Shown here one piece after another: positions 14,143 to 14,795 of a stretch of 14,795 nucleotides of DNA. The stretch is taken from assembly GCA_945639745.1 (NCBI GenBank), contig CALZEK010000013.1, forward strand, positions 1 through 14,795. The letters are read 5' to 3'. The first letter of the stretch is position 1. Each line of letters begins with the position of its first letter. A model generated the notes under the pieces. That model did not search any database. It had not been told where the DNA came from and saw only the letters and a program-made list of their open reading frames with translations. This DNA comes from an uncultured Bacillaceae bacterium (lineage in GTDB: Bacteria; Bacillota; Bacilli; Bacillales; Amphibacillaceae). Made by a program: the position numbers and the translations under genes.

Positions 14143-14795
14143 ATGACAAATTTTTTCCAAGAATCAGATGACACTCTTTTATTACACGCTGGACAAGAAC
14201 CAGATCCGACAACGGGGTCACGCGCTTTACCAATTTATCAAACAACTTCATATGTTTTTAAAAGCACAGAACATGCTAAGAATTTATTTGCTTTAGCAGA
14301 ACCAGGTAACATTTACACACGTATTATGAACCCTACAACTGATGCTTTTGAACAAAGAGTTGCTGCACTTGAAGACGGCGTTGCTGCGGTTGCCGTTTCA
14401 TCAGGAATGGCCGCTATTACATACGCCATTTTAAACATTGCTAGTTCTGGTGATGAAATCATTGCTGATAGTAATATTTATGGCGGAACATATAGTCTAT
14501 TCGTTAACACATTACCAAGATATGGCATTACCGTTCGTCTTGTTGACGGGACAGATCCTGGAGCAGTCAAAGCAGCTATTAATGATAAAACGAAAGCTAT
14601 TTTTGGTGAAACAATTACAAACCCAAGTTTAAATGTTTTTGATATAGAAACAATAGCTGATCTTGCACATGAACATGATATCCCACTTATTATCGATAAT
14701 ACATTCGCACCTTACTTTTCAAAACCTATTCAGTGGGGAGCGGATATTGTTGTACATTCTGCAACTAAGTGGATTGGTGGACATGGCACATCAAT
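14143..14795 (+). CDS. metY: O-acetylhomoserine sulfhydrylase / aminocarboxypropyltransferase, 5' part
   Basis: The first 217 residues of a PLP enzyme of the Cys/Met metabolism family, open at the window edge; full length is about 425. MetY makes homocysteine from O-acetylhomoserine and sulfide, or methionine with methanethiol. The N-terminus [29 protein letters not shown] and the [11 protein letters not shown] block (Tyr and Arg contact the PLP phosphate of the neighbouring subunit) favour MetY over cystathionine gamma-synthase or beta-lyase. The SSGMAAI and [10 protein letters not shown] segments follow, and Lys209 in [11 protein letters not shown] is the Schiff-base lysine. The ATG is preceded by AAGGGGG (14127-14133) nine bases upstream. 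The SAM-I leader agrees with a role in methionine synthesis. Confidence 0.93.
   Translation, partial: MTNFFQESDDTLLLHAGQEPDPTTGSRALPIYQTTSYVFKSTEHAKNLFALAEPGNIYTRIMNPTTDAFEQRVAALEDGVAAVAVSSGMAAITYAILNIASSGDEIIADSNIYGGTYSLFVNTLPRYGITVRLVDGTDPGAVKAAINDKTKAIFGETITNPSLNVFDIETIADLAHEHDIPLIIDNTFAPYFSKPIQWGADIVVHSATKWIGGHGTS

Overview
This is an AT-rich chromosomal segment from a low-GC Gram-positive bacterium of class Bacilli. The signs are AGGAGG-type ribosome binding sites, a lipoprotein signal peptide, a Bacillus-like aspartase, an M29 aminopeptidase, a two-HKD membrane cardiolipin synthase, an S-box (SAM-I) leader and a yybP-ykoY leader. A short SE1832-like protein and the S-box point to the Bacillales/Staphylococcaceae side, but the genus cannot be fixed from the sequence. 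There are no rRNA or tRNA genes, CRISPR arrays or transposase genes, so this reads as a housekeeping region.

Layout. On the minus strand, a 3'-shortened aspartase gene (aspA) lies at the left edge. Behind it is a TerC-family membrane protein whose leader is a clear yybP-ykoY manganese riboswitch with an attenuator. Next come a divergent 59-codon coiled-coil gene (plus strand), a shared bidirectional terminator, and a CPA1-type Na+/H+ antiporter fused to an RCK-like domain (minus). recQ (plus, TTG start) is divergent from the antiporter gene. It is followed by a three-gene ABC importer operon (lipoprotein, ATPase, permease) of the nitrate/sulfonate/thiamine-precursor (SsuABC/NMT1) superfamily, closed by a strong bidirectional hairpin.

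On the minus strand behind that hairpin lie an M29 aminopeptidase, an acyl-CoA thioesterase one base upstream of it, and a cardiolipin synthase gene. rarD (plus) is divergent from cls, with a perfect 11-bp palindrome at its predicted transcription start. The window closes with a textbook promoter, a SAM-I riboswitch with terminator, and the 5' two-thirds of an O-acetylhomoserine sulfhydrylase gene (metY), cut by the window edge.

Working together: the two riboswitch units are self-contained circuits. High manganese is predicted to turn on the TerC exporter, and high S-adenosylmethionine to turn off methionine synthesis. The ABC operon carries no recognisable TPP or S-box element, so its substrate stays open. 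I found no clearly undescribed system. The most unusual points are the decayed end of aspA, the palindrome at rarD, the start site of cls (a strong SD lying over the GTG start) and the degenerate nucleotide-binding motif in the antiporter.
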